From Flavobacterium sp. LPB0248 (lineage in GTDB: Bacteria; Bacteroidota; Bacteroidia; Flavobacteriales; Flavobacteriaceae): DNA of 64,000 bases. The notes under the pieces are model-generated. The model ran no database searches. It saw only the letters and a program-made list of their open reading frames with translations, and was not told where the DNA came from. The stretch covers positions 2,976,001 through 3,040,000 of the forward strand of contig NZ_CP058246.1 of the NCBI RefSeq assembly GCF_013388355.1, read 5' to 3'. Positions 35,762 to 45,170 of this stretch are shown here, in pieces; within the stretch, counting starts at the first letter, position 1, and each line of letters starts with the position of its first letter. A program made the position numbers and the translations under genes.

Positions 35762-35850
35762 TAGTTTATGCTTTAGGCTTTAAGCAATATGCTTTAAGCT
35801 TTAATATTTGTGCGGTATTTTGTTGCCTATAGCTTATTGCATAAGGCTTA
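35762..35850. repeat. Dispersed GCTTTAAGC / TAAGGCTTATAGCC repeat
   Basis: Repeated and inverted forms of GCTTTAGGCTTTAAGC and GCATAAGGCTTATAGCC fill the gmk-yicC spacer. They can form an imperfect long hairpin. Confidence 0.55.
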
Positions 35851-35855
35851 TAGCC

Positions 35856-36716
35856 TTATAAAACGTTTAAAACCTGCTCTTTAATTTTCTCCAATTCATC
35901 CTTCATCATCACGACCAATTTCTGCATTTGCGCGTGATTTGATTTAGAACCCATTGTATTGATTTCACGCCCCATTTCCTGAGTGATAAAACCAAGTTTT
36001 CTTCCGTTAGCTTCGGTTCCATTTAGGGTTTCTATAAAGTAATCTAAGTGATTGCCTAAACGGACTTTTTCTTCGGTAATATCTAATTTCTCTAAATAAT
36101 AGATTAATTCTTGTTCAAAGCGGTTTTCATCAACATTAACCTGTAATTCTGAAATTGCAGTCTGAAGACGATCTTTAATAGCTTGTACGCGTTCTGGATC
36201 AAGAGCCAATGTGTCGTTCATGAATTGACGAATGTTTCCAATTCTTAAATTGAATTCTTTTTCAAGAGATTCTCCTTCGTCTTTACGGAAATTTAAAATA
36301 TTCTGAAGTGCTTCATCAATGATAACTTGAATCTGCTCCCAGTCATTCTCGTCAATTTCTTCGCGTTCTGTTTTTAATGTGTCAGGCATACGTACGGCCA
36401 TTTTCATTAATTCAGTTTCATCGGCATCTGGATTTACCTCTTTTAATTGTGCGATATAATTTTTTACAACAGGTACGTTTACTTTAGTTGAAGTTTGTTC
36501 TGCAGTACTTTCTACATAGATTGCAAAATCAATTTTTCCTCTTTCCAGTTTAGTCGAAATAAGAGTACGTAATCCAAGTTCCATCTCGCGATAAACCGAT
36601 GGCATTCTTACATTTAAATCTAAACCTTTAGAATTTAGAGATTTTACTTCAACGGTAATTTTCTTTGTAGGCAATTGCAAAGAAGCTTTGCCAAACCCTG
36701 TCATAGATTGTATCAT
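35856..36716 (-). CDS. YicC/YloC family endoribonuclease
   Basis: The protein has 286 residues. It opens with the family signature MIQSMTGFGKASLQ and ends with GREINTMGSKSNHAQMQ followed by a helix (VMMKDELEKIKEQVLNVL). YicC of E. coli is an endoribonuclease involved in small-RNA turnover. It starts a cluster with gmk and nadD, an arrangement often seen with this family. Confidence 0.92.
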   Translation of the reverse strand: MIQSMTGFGKASLQLPTKKITVEVKSLNSKGLDLNVRMPSVYREMELGLRTLISTKLERGKIDFAIYVESTAEQTSTKVNVPVVKNYIAQLKEVNPDADETELMKMAVRMPDTLKTEREEIDENDWEQIQVIIDEALQNILNFRKDEGESLEKEFNLRIGNIRQFMNDTLALDPERVQAIKDRLQTAISELQVNVDENRFEQELIYYLEKLDITEEKVRLGNHLDYFIETLNGTEANGRKLGFITQEMGREINTMGSKSNHAQMQKLVVMMKDELEKIKEQVLNVL

Positions 36717-36820
36717 ATAATTGAGTATAAAGGCGCAAAGATAAATAAAAGTTTGCTCTATTTGGTTGGAAATTAGTATTCAGTCAGAGTTTTCACTTTA
36801 ACAAGAAAAAAAATAACCTT

Positions 36821-37168
36821 TTAGCTCAAAGCATTTATCACTTCGGCTACATTTTTTTGGCTGTTGCCGATGTAAATTTTGCCATCAATAATAAAAACAG
36901 GACGACTTAAAAAAGTATAATGCTCCAAAATGTATTTTTTAAAATCGGCTTCAGTCAAAGATTGATCTTTAAGTCCCATGGACTTGTATAGCTGAGCTTT
37001 TCTGCTAAATAACGCTTCGTAGCTTCCTGCAAGTTTATGCATTTGTTCCAATTGTTCTTCGGTAATCGGATCTTGTCTAATATCTTGAAAAACTAAATTA
37101 TTTTCAGGTAAGCTTTTGATGATTTTTCTGCAGGTATCGCAAGACGCTAAGTAATATATTTTGTTCAT
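36821..37168 (-). CDS. ArsC/Spx-like thioredoxin-fold protein
   Basis: The protein has 115 residues. The N-terminal YYLASCDTCRKIIKSL contains a CxxC (Cys10, Cys13), and SRPVFIIDGKIYIGN matches the ArsC-like fold (usually RPxxxxxG). There are no other arsenic genes nearby, so a thiol-redox role is at least as likely as arsenate reduction. Confidence 0.85.
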   Translation of the reverse strand: MNKIYYLASCDTCRKIIKSLPENNLVFQDIRQDPITEEQLEQMHKLAGSYEALFSRKAQLYKSMGLKDQSLTEADFKKYILEHYTFLSRPVFIIDGKIYIGNSQKNVAEVINALS

Positions 37169-37248
37169 TGTTTTATGAATTTGTTAGAATGCAAAGAAAA
37201 TCCATTTGAAACGTAAAAATGAGTATTTTTAGAAAAAAAATTAAAATT

Positions 37249-37704
37249 ATGAGTTCAGTTTTTGATGTACAAAAAACAATTAGAGAAATTCTTTTGAAAC
37301 TCTTAGATAGTCATTCATTAGAGCAATTAAACAAAATTCCAGATGGTTTTAACAACAATATCATTTGGAATATAGGCCATTGTATTTCTTCGCAGCAGGT
37401 TTTGGTTTATAAATTATCGGGTCTTCCAACAATGGTTTCTGAAGATTTCGTTAACAAATATAAAAAAGGAACTAAACCAGAAGGAGATGTTTCTCAAGCT
37501 GAGGTTGACGAAATTAGAACATTGCTTTCAACAACATTAGAAAAAACGAAAAATGATTTTGAAAGCGGTTTATTTGTCAATTACCATGAATATACTACGA
37601 GTATAGGGTTCACGCTTCGTCATATTCAAGGAGCCTTAGATTTTAATAATTTTCATGAAGGACTTCATACTGGTGCTATAATGGCATTGAAAAAATTCGT
37701 TTAA
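37249..37704 (+). CDS. DinB family protein
   Basis: From ATG 37249 the protein has 151 residues. An in-frame ATG at 37219 would add ten residues. The DinB four-helix metal site is visible as three His (NIGHCIS, LRHIQGAL, FHEGLHTG). Family members are thiol-dependent transferases of varied function. The gene stands alone and ends at a terminator shared with rlpA. Confidence 0.85.
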   Translation: MSSVFDVQKTIREILLKLLDSHSLEQLNKIPDGFNNNIIWNIGHCISSQQVLVYKLSGLPTMVSEDFVNKYKKGTKPEGDVSQAEVDEIRTLLSTTLEKTKNDFESGLFVNYHEYTTSIGFTLRHIQGALDFNNFHEGLHTGAIMALKKFV

Positions 37705-37706
37705 AT

Positions 37707-37737
37707 AAAAAAATCCCGCTTTAAGCGGGATTTTTTT
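37707..37737. terminator. Bidirectional terminator, dinB-like gene / rlpA
   Basis: AAAAAAATCCCGCTT and AAGCGGGATTTTTTT are perfectly complementary around one base (effective loop 3-5). The T-runs are on both strands and the right end overlaps the rlpA stop. Confidence 0.9.
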
Positions 37738-38224
37738 ATTCGATTATGGTTTCAATAGTGACCTTCATTGCGCCGGCACCTTTATTTTTTGATATATCCA
37801 TAAAAGCTCTTTTAGATAGGTCAATTTCGCGTGTTTTTACAAAAGGACCACGGTCTGTAATTTTTACGATAACAAATTTGCCATTGGCTTCATTGGTTAC
37901 TTTTACTCTAGTTCCAAAAGGAAGTTTTTTGTGAGCAGCAGTATAGCTGTTGTTGTTAAATCTGCTTCCGTTAGCGGTTCTTTTTCCATTAAAACGATCT
38001 GCATAGTAGGAGGCATGTGCGTTTTTCTTGTATGGTCTTAGTTTTAAACCTTTGTCTGTAAAAACAGAATCCGGCAATGGGATAATAACTGGTTTTATAT
38101 TTTTAACAGTATCTTGAATGATTTTAGGTTCTGTTGTAGGTTTGGTTTGGCTTATCACATAGGTAAAGCCGCTAATTAACGTTAAAGCGATTGTGGCGAA
38201 TAAAATGTTTTTTTTATTTCTCAT
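37736..38224 (-). CDS. rlpA: RlpA-like septal ring lytic transglycosylase
   Basis: The protein has 162 residues with an N-terminal membrane or signal segment (NILFATIALTLISGFTYVIS). Residues 75-160 are the double-psi beta-barrel: ASYYADRFNGKRTANG, LPFGTRVKVTN, ITDRGPF, REIDLSKRAF. RlpA proteins cleave denuded peptidoglycan. No SPOR domain is present, which is normal for short Bacteroidota members. Confidence 0.9.
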   Translation of the reverse strand: MRNKKNILFATIALTLISGFTYVISQTKPTTEPKIIQDTVKNIKPVIIPLPDSVFTDKGLKLRPYKKNAHASYYADRFNGKRTANGSRFNNNSYTAAHKKLPFGTRVKVTNEANGKFVIVKITDRGPFVKTREIDLSKRAFMDISKNKGAGAMKVTIETIIE

Positions 38225-38280
38225 GGGTTATTCTTTTTCAGACTTGGGGGGAGTTTGTACAAATAATATGCCGAGATAAA

Positions 38281-38303
38281 AAAAGCCCTGAAAAAGGGCT
38301 TTT
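38281..38303. terminator. Terminator between rlpA and the membrane protein gene
   Basis: AAAAGCCCT and AGGGCTTTT form a 9-base stem with a 5-base loop. It lies downstream of the membrane protein gene (- strand), with T-rich sequence on that strand. Confidence 0.8.
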
Positions 38304-38315
38304 AATTGGTATTTT

Positions 38316-38738
38316 TTAGAACCAAAGGTTCCAAGGGATTCTACTCAAAATAAGCAATAATCCTAATCCGTAAAAAATAGCAAAGGTTTTAAATTTAGCT
38401 TCACTATTAACTAATTTTTTATGTTTAGACCATCCGATAGTAATTAAGATGATAGCGATAATGTTAATTAGAGGGTGCTCTAAAGACGTTAATCTTAATT
38501 CAGCATTAGACATTTGTCCAAAAGCAGCTTTCCCAAGAGGAGAAACAAAATATAAGATTAAGCCAACCAATAATTGAGTATGTGTTCCAATTAAAGCAAA
38601 TAAAGCAATTTTACGATCTTTAGCTGTAAATTCTTTTTTTGAAGTTACTCCAATGATGGCATTAACAACCGCAACAACTAAAAGTAGTAGCGCTAAGTAT
38701 GCCCAGCCAGAGTGAAATTTTTGTAGAAAATTATACAT
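38316..38738 (-). CDS. Four-helix integral membrane protein, cytochrome b-like
   Basis: From ATG 38738 the protein has 140 residues. A longer frame up to 38795 overlaps the preceding terminator and is unlikely. Four hydrophobic helices are visible (about residues 12-30, 48-68, 90-107 and 120-137), with His residues at HSGW, GTHTQ and SLEHPLIN that could bind heme. I know the type as a small Bacteroidota membrane protein without established function. Confidence 0.72.
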   Translation of the reverse strand: MYNFLQKFHSGWAYLALLLLVVAVVNAIIGVTSKKEFTAKDRKIALFALIGTHTQLLVGLILYFVSPLGKAAFGQMSNAELRLTSLEHPLINIIAIILITIGWSKHKKLVNSEAKFKTFAIFYGLGLLLILSRIPWNLWF

Positions 38739-38785
38739 AAGGGGTGTTTTTTGTTCAAAACAAATATAACAAAAAAGGCTATAAA

Positions 38786-38824
38786 AAAACGGCATTAAAC
38801 TTAAAAGTCAATGCCGTTTTTATT
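38786..38824. terminator. Terminator after the TonB-dependent receptor gene
   Basis: AAAACGGCATT and AATGCCGTTTT form an 11-base stem around a 13-base loop, with T-rich flanks on both strands. Confidence 0.85.
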
Positions 38825-38844
38825 ATTTATTTAGATTCTAAATT

Positions 38845-41613
38845 TTAGAAATCGTAACGTAAACTAAAGTTCCAAGTTCTTCCGTAACCAAAGTAAACTC
38901 TGTTTGCAGTAGCAACTCCGTTGTAAACTTCTCCAGCTTGTGCATAAGTAACACCTGGCGTTGTAGGAGTTGGAGCAGTTTTGTAATCACTTGTAAAGAT
39001 GTTTGTAAACGATTCGTTGATGAAAATTTTATCAAAAACGTTGTTTACATTTAATCTAAAGTTTAATGCACCGATTTTAGGAGAGATGTTCCATTTGTAT
39101 GATACACCAGCATCTGTAGTTGCGAAACCAGGCAATTCCATTGCTCCTTTGTTGTTTGCAGCTGAAAATTTAGACACATCAATGTTTCCAAATAACTTCT
39201 CAGAGTAGTTAAGGCTTGCATCAACATTAAGACCGTTTAAGATTTCGTAAGCAGCTCCAATTGCCATTGTAGTTTGAGCATTGTTTCCAACTTTAACTCC
39301 ATCTAGGTATAAAGGCTGTTCTCCACTAATTGGGTTGTTAGCAACATCAAAACGACTACTTGTAGCATTTCCGTTGTATTTCCAATCACCAATAGAAATC
39401 ATCCCGTTTAGTTTTAATTTGTCAAGTACTTTAGCATTAACATCTAATTCTAAACCTTTATGTATTTCATTAACACCTTGGAAAGTGTAGTATCCACTTG
39501 GGTTAGTTGGTGCTTGATCTAAAGCAGTTGTAAATCTGTCATCCCAAGTTGTGTAATAAGCATTTAAGTTTGCATTAAAGATTCCAGAACGGAAACCGTA
39601 ACCAACTTCAACAGCTTTGATTTTTTCGTTTGTAAGGTTTGGGTTAACAATTGAAGCATTGTTAGGGTATACTGCATTGAAAAACGGTTGTTTTGAGTAT
39701 ATACCTCCGTTTACAAATACATTATGGTGCTCATTAATGTTGTAGTTAGCTCCAGCTTTAATATCTCCACCAGTAATAGTTTTGAAACCTGTTTTAGCAA
39801 GAGGGCTATCATAAGTATACTTGAAATGGTCAATTCTTTGGTAAGCTTGTTGAGAAATAGCTCCTTGAAGGAAAGCAGTAAAGTTACCAGTAGTATATTC
39901 TAATTGAGTAAAAGCTCCATAGTAATTAACTTTACTATCATTCCAGTAGTTAATTCTATCTTGGTAGTCTGTGCTAACAAATGGATTTCCATTTGGTCTT
40001 GGAGCATAAGTAGTGCTGAAATAACCAGGATTGTTATTTACGTCAGCAACGTTTTTGTAAACATCAGCTCCAAGCAAATCAATTAAGTTTTGGAAGTGGA
40101 TACCTTGGTACATTCTTCCTTCAACTCCAAAATCGAATGTAAGATTTTCAGAGAATTTTTTATCTAAATTGATTACTGCACCATACCAGTTGTGTGAGTT
40201 TACAGAAGCAATTTGAGATAAACCATTGGTTACGTTTGTTGCATTACCAGCTGATGAAACGTTCTCATATTTACCATTAACAGGAGTTCTTGTTCCTAAT
40301 GTTGTTGGTTGTCCAGAGTTCCAGTTTTCAATTAAGTCAAAATTGATTGTTCCGTCAGCATTTCTTAAAGTGTTACCATTGTATGGTGTGCTACCTTTAA
40401 TACCACCAGCTGAAGTAGTTCCTCCTCCACGTCCCCATGAAGCATAACCTACTGTAGATAATTTTGTAGTAGAGTTGATATCGTAATCCCAGTTAAGAGA
40501 CATTACAGGTTTGTGGTAATAATTTGTTTTTAAATTATATTCCTCACCATTTCTCATACCCCAATCAGAGTTGTATTTAATGTTTGGATCACCATTACTT
40601 CCGAATTTTAAGAAATCACTTAAAAGAGGAGATTGAGATCTTTGGTCGTGCCATTGAGGTGCTCCTGTAAATGTAAATTGGAAGTTATGCTTGTCGCTAG
40701 CTTTGTAACCGAAAGCAATGAAATAGTTGTATCCTTCAAATTGAGTACCGTTAACGTATCCGTCTCCAGCTGTTCTACTGAATAAAACAGAAGCAGAAAG
40801 TCCGTTTTTCATAACTCCTGTATTGTAAGAAGCTTGTGCTTTTAAGTAATTGTTGTTACCAAAGCTTGAAGAAACAGATCCACCTTCTTTCATGTCAGAT
40901 GTTTTTGTAACGATATTGATTGTTCCTCCAACAGAAGAAATAGCCAATTTAGAAGCCCCAAGGCCTCTTTGAACTTGCATTGCAGAAGTTACATCAGAGA
41001 TACCTGCCCAGTTACTCCAGTAAACAGAGCTGTTTTCCATATCATTGATAGGCACACCGTTGATCATAACGGCAATGTTTTTTTGGTCAAATCCACGAAT
41101 CGCAATTCTTGAATCTCCATATCCACCACCTGCTTTTGAAGCATACACAGATGGAGTGCTTTTTAAGATTTCAGGAAACTCCTGAGATCCTAATTTTGCT
41201 TGAATTTCAGCAGCTTTAATTGTAGAAACTGCAACAGGAGTTTTTCTGTCCTTTGCAACGTCAATAATGCTGCTTGTAACTACAACTTCACTTAATTCGT
41301 TAGAATTTGAAGCTACCAAAGTGATAGTTCCTAAGTTTGCAGTTGAGCCATTTGCTACTGTAAATTTTACAGTTTGGTTGTCATAACCTAAAAAAGAGAT
41401 TACAATCTCTCCTGTGCTTGATGTTGAGGTAAGGGAAAAATTACCATCAAAGTCTGTTGAAGTTCCTGTAGTAGACCCTTTGATCACTACATTTGCTCCT
41501 GGTAAGCCGCCTGTTCCGTCGGTAATTTTACCAGTAACCTTTCCTTGAGAAAATACGGTCGAAACTATCATAAAAAATAGTCCAGTCAGTAACCAATTTT
41601 TCATTTTCTTCAT
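38845..41613 (-). CDS. TonB-dependent outer-membrane receptor
   Basis: The protein has 922 residues. It has a signal peptide (MKNWLLTGLFFMIVSTVFSQ), a carboxypeptidase-regulatory-like domain (residues 24-100, GKVTGKITDGTGGLPGANVV), a TonB plug (about 120-230, RIAIRGFDQKNIAVMINGVP) and a beta-barrel ending in Phe (NFSLRYDF). No SusD-like partner is next to it, so it is not a classic Sus pair. Substrate is unknown, but iron, vitamins or small peptides are possible. A second ATG three codons in (41604) is an equally good start. Confidence 0.92.
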   Translation of the reverse strand: MKKMKNWLLTGLFFMIVSTVFSQGKVTGKITDGTGGLPGANVVIKGSTTGTSTDFDGNFSLTSTSSTGEIVISFLGYDNQTVKFTVANGSTANLGTITLVASNSNELSEVVVTSSIIDVAKDRKTPVAVSTIKAAEIQAKLGSQEFPEILKSTPSVYASKAGGGYGDSRIAIRGFDQKNIAVMINGVPINDMENSSVYWSNWAGISDVTSAMQVQRGLGASKLAISSVGGTINIVTKTSDMKEGGSVSSSFGNNNYLKAQASYNTGVMKNGLSASVLFSRTAGDGYVNGTQFEGYNYFIAFGYKASDKHNFQFTFTGAPQWHDQRSQSPLLSDFLKFGSNGDPNIKYNSDWGMRNGEEYNLKTNYYHKPVMSLNWDYDINSTTKLSTVGYASWGRGGGTTSAGGIKGSTPYNGNTLRNADGTINFDLIENWNSGQPTTLGTRTPVNGKYENVSSAGNATNVTNGLSQIASVNSHNWYGAVINLDKKFSENLTFDFGVEGRMYQGIHFQNLIDLLGADVYKNVADVNNNPGYFSTTYAPRPNGNPFVSTDYQDRINYWNDSKVNYYGAFTQLEYTTGNFTAFLQGAISQQAYQRIDHFKYTYDSPLAKTGFKTITGGDIKAGANYNINEHHNVFVNGGIYSKQPFFNAVYPNNASIVNPNLTNEKIKAVEVGYGFRSGIFNANLNAYYTTWDDRFTTALDQAPTNPSGYYTFQGVNEIHKGLELDVNAKVLDKLKLNGMISIGDWKYNGNATSSRFDVANNPISGEQPLYLDGVKVGNNAQTTMAIGAAYEILNGLNVDASLNYSEKLFGNIDVSKFSAANNKGAMELPGFATTDAGVSYKWNISPKIGALNFRLNVNNVFDKIFINESFTNIFTSDYKTAPTPTTPGVTYAQAGEVYNGVATANRVYFGYGRTWNFSLRYDF

Positions 41614-41934
41614 TTTGTTATTGAGTTTATTGTTTTTGGCAAAATTATAACAAATAACTCAGATAATGTTATCGAAATGTTAAGAAAAAACAGTTTTGCC
41701 TTTTGTGTTGCGCATTAAAATGAATTTTTCTTTTTTCATTAATAAAAATATTGTTTTGTTGAATTTATGTAAAGCTTTTTTGTTAAAAATGTAATTATTT
41801 GAACAGTGCGGTAAGTGAGAACACGCAAATTGGCGGATAATTCTGCTTTTTGTCGGTGTTTTATGTAAAAAACGTCCTAATTTTACTAGAAATTAGGACG
41901 TTTCAAAAGTTATAGAATATTTAAATAAATGTTT
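41614..41934. other. 321-base intergenic region, TonB receptor / pgi
   Basis: It holds the pgi terminator (41870-41903) and the upstream region of the receptor gene, with a TAATTTTG -7-like box on the - strand (41640-41647) but no well-placed -33 TTG. Nothing else is recognised in it. Confidence 0.5.
41870..41903 (-). terminator. pgi terminator
   Basis: AAACGTCCTAATTT and AAATTAGGACGTTT form a perfect 14-base stem around a 6-base loop, with a T-run on the - strand. Confidence 0.88.
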
Positions 41935-43578
41935 CTATTTCTTTTTTAAGAAATGATTTAACAAAAATGAAGTTGAACTATCATGGTTCTTAACAGTCTT
42001 AGAATTGATTTCATCTAAGATAGAATTTGCTAATTGTTTACCTAATTCAACTCCCCATTGGTCAAAACTGAAAATGTTCCAAATAACACCTTGAACAAAA
42101 ATCTTGTGTTCATACAACGCAATAAGAGAACCTAAGCTTTTTGGAGTTAATTTTTCGATTAAAATGGTATTCGTTGGTTTGTTACCTGTGAAAACTTTAA
42201 AAGGCAATAAGTAAGAAGCTTTTTCGGCTGCTAATCCTTGTTTGTCAAATTCTGCTTGAACTTGAGCTGGAGTTTTTCCATTCATTAAAGCTTCAGTCTG
42301 TGCAAAAAAGTTTGACATTAGTTTATCGTGGTGATCTTCGTTTCCGTAAAGTGGTTTTATGAATCCCACAAAATCTGTTGGAATTCTTTTTGTTCCTTGG
42401 TGAATTAATTGGAAGAAAGCATGCTGTGAGTTTGTTCCTGGCTCTCCCCAGATAATTGTTCCAGTTTGATAGTTAACAGGTTTTCCGTCACGGCCAACAC
42501 TTTTTCCATTGCTTTCCATAAAAGCTTGCTGTAAATAAGGAGCAAGTTTGTGTAGATATTGTGTGTATGGAATCAAAGCTTCGCTTTCGGCACCATAAAA
42601 ATTATTGTACCAAATACTTAACAAAGCTAAAATAACCGGAATGTTTTCATCAAATTCTGCCGATTTGAAATGTTCATCCATTTCATAGGCACCGTTTAAT
42701 AGATCATTATAATTGTCAAATCCAACAGCCAAAGCAATACTTAAACCAACGGCACTCCAAAGAGAAAATCTTCCTCCAACCCAATCCCACATTGGGAAAA
42801 CGTTGTCTGGATTAATTCCGAATTCTGTTACATTTTTAATGTTTGTAGAAACCGCTACGAAGTGTTTTGCAATGTCTTCTTGAGAAGCCGATTTCAAGAA
42901 CCATTTTTTTATAGTTTCTGAATTTGAAAGCGTTTCTTGAGTGGTAAAAGTTTTAGAAACAATTACAAATAAAGTGGTTTCTGGGTTTAGTTTTTTGATA
43001 ACCTCATTTACGTGGTCACCGTCAACATTTGAAACGAAATGTGTGTTTAGGTGATTTTTGTAAAATTGTAAAGCTTCAACAGCCATAACAGGCCCAAGGT
43101 CAGAACCGCCAATACCAATATTTACAACATCTGTAAAAGCTTTTCCAGTGTAGCCTTTTCTTTGTCCAGAAATAACTTCTTCAGTAAATTTTTTGATTTT
43201 ATTTTTTACTTCGTAAACTTCAGGAATTACATTTTCTCCGTCTACTTTGATAACTGCCGATTCTGGAGCACGCAATGCTGTGTGTAAAACCGCGCGATTT
43301 TCAGTCTGATTGATTAATTCTCCTCCAAAATATTGTGCAATTGCATCTTTTAGTCCGATTGAGTTTGCTAATTCTAATAAAAGAGAAACTGTTTCTTGAC
43401 TGATATTATTTTTTGAATAATCTACTAAAAAGTCATTCCATTGCAAATTGAATTTTTCAACGCGCGCACTATCTTGTTGAAACAATTCTTGTATTGTGGT
43501 TTCGTGAATTGCGTTATAGTGGTTTTGTAGATTTTTCCACGCTTCAGTCCCAGTTGGGTTTGTTGTGTTTAAAGCCAT
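41935..43578 (-). CDS. pgi: Glucose-6-phosphate isomerase
   Basis: From ATG 43578 ([20 protein letters not shown]) the protein has 547 residues, the usual size. An extension to 43611 is unlikely. Motifs are [28 protein letters not shown], and the C-terminal [13 protein letters not shown]. It interconverts glucose-6-P and fructose-6-P. It could feed glucose released by the xyloglucan locus into glycolysis. Confidence 0.95.
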   Translation of the reverse strand: MALNTTNPTGTEAWKNLQNHYNAIHETTIQELFQQDSARVEKFNLQWNDFLVDYSKNNISQETVSLLLELANSIGLKDAIAQYFGGELINQTENRAVLHTALRAPESAVIKVDGENVIPEVYEVKNKIKKFTEEVISGQRKGYTGKAFTDVVNIGIGGSDLGPVMAVEALQFYKNHLNTHFVSNVDGDHVNEVIKKLNPETTLFVIVSKTFTTQETLSNSETIKKWFLKSASQEDIAKHFVAVSTNIKNVTEFGINPDNVFPMWDWVGGRFSLWSAVGLSIALAVGFDNYNDLLNGAYEMDEHFKSAEFDENIPVILALLSIWYNNFYGAESEALIPYTQYLHKLAPYLQQAFMESNGKSVGRDGKPVNYQTGTIIWGEPGTNSQHAFFQLIHQGTKRIPTDFVGFIKPLYGNEDHHDKLMSNFFAQTEALMNGKTPAQVQAEFDKQGLAAEKASYLLPFKVFTGNKPTNTILIEKLTPKSLGSLIALYEHKIFVQGVIWNIFSFDQWGVELGKQLANSILDEINSKTVKNHDSSTSFLLNHFLKKK

Positions 43579-43703
43579 TTTATCTATAATTGAGTTTGTT
43601 TTCTGAAACACAAAAATACTGAAATAACTTTTAAAAGGGGAGCGGTTTGCGATTATATAACAATTAGTTACGAAAACGTTTTAACTGTATTTCAGTTCGC
43701 AAA

Positions 43704-44456
43704 TTATCCGGCAACAGCAAGTCTTATATAATTAAGTTTATTTCTCGTAAACTTAAATTGCCAGTTATAGCTAAACTCATTTTCGGAAAGATAATCTGTA
43801 TACTCATCAAAATCCTCAATGATTTTAGAATGTGCCATATAATTATAAGTAATCGTTACTTCGTCGTTTTCAATATAAACCATGTATTCGATTTGAACAA
43901 AGCCATTATCCTCAATCGTTTTAAACATTCCTTTACTTTTGTAGTAGTTAATGTCGTTAAGGTTTATTTTACGGAAAACTTCTTTTAGTAGTTTCTTTTC
44001 TTCAGAATTGCCTTTTTCGTAGCTAAAATTGTAAGCGTTTTGTAATTCGCTAATTTTATCTTGAAAAACAAGCTCTTTAAAGTTTTTAAGCTGTGAAGTC
44101 AGTTCTTTTTTCTGATCTTCTAAAGTTTTTGTAACGTCTTTAAAAAAAGCAAGGTTTTTCTTTTCAATGTCATTTAAGACAACTTTTTTATTGTCTCCTA
44201 CTGATTTATACCAAGATTTATTCTCAAAATATTCCTGAAATCTAGAGTTTTCAAACATATACCCATTTCTTGCAAAGATTTCATTAGTCAAAAGTCTTAT
44301 GTTGTCTACATTTAGATTTTTAACTTGTTCTTTTTTGATTAATTGGGTTTTACATGTAGAACAGTCTTTTAAAGTTTGTCCAAATGAAGCTTGTAGAAAA
44401 AGTAAAGCAGTTAGGCTTATTATTATTTTAATAGTTTTAGTTTGAGCAGGAATCAT
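43704..44456 (-). CDS. Exported YARHG-domain protein
   Basis: The protein has 250 residues with a signal peptide (cleaved near SFGQ). Residues 50-85 hold the YARHG motif (NEIFARNGYMFENSRFQEYF). A CSTC pair follows the signal, then a coiled region and a C-terminal beta part. YARHG domains are extracellular modules of unknown function. It lies downstream of an unknown gene on the same strand. Confidence 0.8.
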   Translation of the reverse strand: MIPAQTKTIKIIISLTALLFLQASFGQTLKDCSTCKTQLIKKEQVKNLNVDNIRLLTNEIFARNGYMFENSRFQEYFENKSWYKSVGDNKKVVLNDIEKKNLAFFKDVTKTLEDQKKELTSQLKNFKELVFQDKISELQNAYNFSYEKGNSEEKKLLKEVFRKINLNDINYYKSKGMFKTIEDNGFVQIEYMVYIENDEVTITYNYMAHSKIIEDFDEYTDYLSENEFSYNWQFKFTRNKLNYIRLAVAG

Positions 44457-44513
44457 TTCTAAAAAGTAAAAAATTAGCTACAAATATATAAAGAAATTAA
44501 TTTGTTTTTTAGT

Positions 44514-45134
44514 TTACCAAAATTTCCACCAAGGTTTTTTATTGATTTCTATAATTTTCTTCGAAACATCGACATCAATTCTTTTTGGAGATTCAGTTTT
44601 AATCTTAGAATCATCAAAAAATAGTTCACCATTATCGCTCATTCCGAGAGGAGATTTTGTTCTTTCTTTCCAATTTTCGGTCTGCAATTCCGGAATTAAA
44701 TCAGCGTCGATTTTTTCGCGAAAGCGTTTTTGAGCTTTTTCTATAATTTCTTCTTCTAAGTTCGAAGATGAATTTTTGAAAAGCGAAATAGAGTTATCAG
44801 GGATGTTTAAAAGAAAAACTTGCGTTTTGTCACCAATTTTCTGAATGTCCAATACTTTAAAATAAGCTATAGAGTCTAAAAGAAAATGACCGTTTTTTGC
44901 AGAATCGGGATTGAATTTTGACAAATCTTTGGCGTGAGCGCTTGCAATTAAATATCTGAAATTTCCAAAAAGACCTCCACCAATCGAACTCATATCGGTA
45001 AATCCTTTTTCTTGAATGATTTGGCCGACCTTATAATTTGAAATCAAACTTTCAGAAAGATTCGTATCTCTATAGAATAGTTTTAAACCAGAAAAAGTTT
45101 CATGGTAAATGGTTTTGAGGCGTTCATTTTTCAT
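44514..45134 (-). CDS. Conserved hypothetical protein (206 aa)
   Basis: I do not recognise the family. It has no signal peptide or membrane segment. A Gly-rich turn (SSIGGGLFGNFRYLIASAHA) sits near residue 55. The middle is rich in Lys and Glu and probably helical, and the protein ends with an aromatic tail (KKPWWKFW). It is 36 bases from the M23 peptidase gene. Confidence 0.65.
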   Translation of the reverse strand: MKNERLKTIYHETFSGLKLFYRDTNLSESLISNYKVGQIIQEKGFTDMSSIGGGLFGNFRYLIASAHAKDLSKFNPDSAKNGHFLLDSIAYFKVLDIQKIGDKTQVFLLNIPDNSISLFKNSSSNLEEEIIEKAQKRFREKIDADLIPELQTENWKERTKSPLGMSDNGELFFDDSKIKTESPKRIDVDVSKKIIEINKKPWWKFW

Positions 45135-45170
45135 GACTTTCGATTCAAAAAAGATTGCAAAATAGATTAT

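Noticed and set aside
36821-37168. Arsenic resistance gene
   Set aside because: Only the thioredoxin-like fold and CxxC are visible, with no arsR, arsB or other ars genes near.
38316-38738. Label as a ribosomal protein, which I recall being used for similar proteins
   Set aside because: It has four membrane helices and no ribosomal protein features.
38845-41613. SusC of a second polysaccharide locus
   Set aside because: No SusD-like gene or glycosidase is adjacent, and its neighbours are housekeeping genes.
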